A stretch of DNA of 15,487 bases from Lachnospiraceae bacterium (GTDB lineage Bacteria > Bacillota > Clostridia > Lachnospirales > Lachnospiraceae). The stretch is taken from assembly GCA_009774215.1 (NCBI GenBank), contig VSNH01000085.1, positions 1 to 15,487 of the forward strand. The letters are read 5' to 3'. Both the position numbers and the translations under genes were made by a program. Every line of letters starts with the position of its first letter. Within the stretch, counting starts at the first letter, position 1. Shown one piece after another: positions 14,314 to 15,487 of this stretch. Below the pieces are notes generated by a model. The model saw nothing but the letters and a program-made list of their open reading frames with translations. It did not search any database and was not told the origin of the DNA.

Positions 14314-15063
14314 TTATTTTGTATCTACCCTTTTCTTTTCTACCATATCATGGAGCTTTGCGATGGCGTCGCTGATACCGCCCACCTCACAGATGATGCC
14401 TTCCTCCACCGCCTCTCGGCCCACAAGCACCGTACCCACGTCCTTCGTCAGCATCCCCGTCTCCATCATCAGCTCCTCCAAACGGGGCTTCGGGATCTTA
14501 CAGTGCTCACAGACAAAGCCCGTGATGCGGTTCTGAATCTGCTTAAAGTAATCGAAGGTCTGCTGTACCCCGATCACCATACCGCTTAAGCGCACCGGAT
14601 GGATCACCATGGTTCCCGTGGGCACAATATAGGAATAGTCCGTGCTCACCGCAATCGGCACGCCGATGGAATGGCTTCCGCCAAGCACCAGGGAAACCGT
14701 CGGCTTGCTCAAGGAGGCGATCATCTCCGCGATAGCCAGTCCCGCCTCCACATCGCCTCCCATGGTGTTTAATAGAATCAGCACGCCGTCCACCTCGCCG
14801 CTGTCCTCAATCGCCGCAAGCTGAGGCAGAATATGCTCGTACTTTGTAGTCTTTGCATTGCTGCTCAAATTGTCGTGCCCCTCGATTTCCCCGATGATCG
14901 TGAGCAGATGAATTTTATGGTGCTGGGCGTTCTCATCCAGCGTCACCTGCCCTACCTTCTCAATCCGCTCGTCCCTCTGCTTTTCGTTCTCCCGCTTTTT
15001 CTCTTTTTCATTTTCGTCCCTGTTCTGGTTATCCTTGCTTTTCGAGTTCTTATTGTTTCCCAT
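14314..15063 (-). CDS. tepA: ClpP-like serine protease TepA
   Basis: Protein of 249 aa in the ClpP/crotonase fold, TepA (YmfB) type. Residues 1-38 are a highly charged, low-complexity tail of Lys, Glu, Asn and Arg. The protease domain follows: IIGEIEGHD (56-64), LLNTMGGDVEAGLAIAEMI (97-115), the nucleophile segment LGGSHSIGVPIAV with Ser132, and the histidine segment TMVIHPVRL with His155. The third catalytic residue is probably Asp208 in LTKDVGTVL, by comparison with ClpP. No signal peptide or membrane helix is seen. ATG 15063 has GGAGGAG four bases before it; an ATG at 15075 is four codons upstream and overlaps that site. In B. subtilis the TepA homologue sits before spoIIIE and is implicated in degrading small acid-soluble spore proteins during outgrowth. 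That context is repeated here. Confidence 0.9.
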   Translation of the reverse strand: MGNNKNSKSKDNQNRDENEKEKKRENEKQRDERIEKVGQVTLDENAQHHKIHLLTIIGEIEGHDNLSSNAKTTKYEHILPQLAAIEDSGEVDGVLILLNTMGGDVEAGLAIAEMIASLSKPTVSLVLGGSHSIGVPIAVSTDYSYIVPTGTMVIHPVRLSGMVIGVQQTFDYFKQIQNRITGFVCEHCKIPKPRLEELMMETGMLTKDVGTVLVGREAVEEGIICEVGGISDAIAKLHDMVEKKRVDTK

Positions 15064-15192
15064 AGTCTCCTCCATTTTGCTTTCCTATACTCGGCCGGAT
15101 GCAATCAAGCAGGAAAGGTTCATCTTCCCCTACTCGCCGCGCGGCTCATTTACCGTTTAACAGTGGCCTCCCTCTGCACGGGTCCGTGCATC
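15064..15192. other. Gap between the terminator and tepA
   Basis: No gene or convincing promoter is visible in these 129 bp. There is a perfect inverted repeat TGCACGG-gt-CCGTGCA at 15175-15190 next to the terminator T-tract, and a short GC-rich palindrome CCGCGCGG near 15138. A weak TATAGG on the minus strand near 15090 has no matching -35. Confidence 0.4.
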
Positions 15193-15221
15193 AAAAAAGA
15201 GAGCCTGTCTGACTCTCTCTT
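15193..15221 (-). terminator. Intrinsic terminator after the acidic-tail gene
   Basis: On the minus strand an approximately 11-bp stem (AAGAGAGAGTC with GGCTCTCTTTT, two G-U pairs) encloses the 5-base loop AGACA and ends in a run of six T. Arms are 15211-15221 and 15195-15205. It lies 38 bp after the stop of the gene at 15259 and isolates that gene from tepA. Confidence 0.88.
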
Positions 15222-15258
15222 AGTATGACGCATTTATGAAATAATATAAGCAATTACT

Positions 15259-15487
15259 TCAGAAGTCAAAATCATCCCCTTCGGCAACTTCCACCTGATA
15301 GTGCATGTCCGCTTCCGCAACCTCATACTCGTAATCCATTTCCCGCTTTACATGCTTTTTCGGAAGCGGCAGAGGATTTTCGAGAAAGCGCGGTTTTTTC
15401 TCCGCTGACGACGCCGGGGCTGCCGACACAGACGCGGCAGACGCAACGGCTCCCAAACCCGAATCTGCCGCCTGCGCTGTCACCGCC
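15259..15487 (-). CDS. C-terminal part of an unrecognised acidic-tailed protein (runs off the window end)
   Basis: The frame is open to the window edge, so only about the last 75 residues are visible and the start is unknown; the GTG at 15483 is just the first possible start codon. The visible part begins with an alanine/serine-rich, disordered-looking stretch, then the basic KKPRFLENPLPLPKKHVKRE, then a strongly acidic and aromatic tail ending GDDFDF. I recall similar proline-lysine plus acidic ends on small uncharacterised Clostridia proteins but cannot name a family. A strong terminator follows 38 bp after the stop, which supports a real gene. Confidence 0.65.
   Translation of the reverse strand, partial: AVTAQAADSGLGAVASAASVSAAPASSAEKKPRFLENPLPLPKKHVKREMDYEYEVAEADMHYQVEVAEGDDFDF

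Noticed and set aside
1..15487. CRISPR array, tRNA or rRNA gene, transposase, integrase, or defence system
   Set aside because: No regularly spaced direct repeats, cloverleaf, rRNA-like sequence or matching protein motifs were seen on either strand.

Overview
The window looks like chromosomal DNA from a spore-forming anaerobic Firmicute, most likely a Lachnospiraceae-type Clostridium relative. The basis is the sporulation genes yqfC and yqfD beside phoH, a tepA-ftsK/spoIIIE pair in the order known from Bacillus, an NfnAB-type NADPH:ferredoxin module, and fhs/folD one-carbon genes. By eye the coding DNA is about half G+C. Every gene I accept lies on the minus strand, so transcription runs from high to low coordinates.

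Layout in the direction of transcription: (a) 15487-15193: the acidic C-terminal end of an unrecognised protein, closed by a strong intrinsic terminator. (b) 15063-7564: tepA (ClpP-like protease), then a good sigma-A-type promoter, then ftsK/spoIIIE, fhs, folD and a zinc-ribbon/TPR/chitobiase-C-domain membrane protein. ftsK overlaps fhs by 17 bp, and folD overlaps the last gene by 4 bp (ATGA), so these four look like one operon. (c) 7445-4965: nfnA and nfnB with their own promoter and terminator. (d) 4819-3749: a membrane-anchored MORN-repeat protein. (e) 3745-3294: an AT-richer stretch with a small ORF whose 3' end runs into what looks like a dispersed repeat. (f) 3293-2336: a two-helix membrane protein overlapping rlmH by 29 bp. 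(g) 2335-2229: a gap with three tandem hairpins. (h) 2228-1: yqfC, yqfD and the 5' part of phoH.

How the genes may work together: Fhs and FolD convert formate and THF to methylene-THF. FolD uses NAD(P)(H), and NfnAB links NADH, NADPH and ferredoxin, so the central block concerns one-carbon and redox metabolism. YqfC, YqfD, TepA and SpoIIIE-type FtsK are associated with sporulation or spore outgrowth. RlmH and PhoH are RNA/ribosome housekeeping proteins.

I found no CRISPR array, tRNA, rRNA, intact insertion sequence or phage module, and no convincing new multi-gene system. The least explained parts are the A-B-A' hairpin array before yqfC, the repeat-tailed small ORF at 3399-3665, and the three uncharacterised membrane proteins (MORN, zinc-ribbon/CHB_HEX, and the rlmH-overlapping protein).
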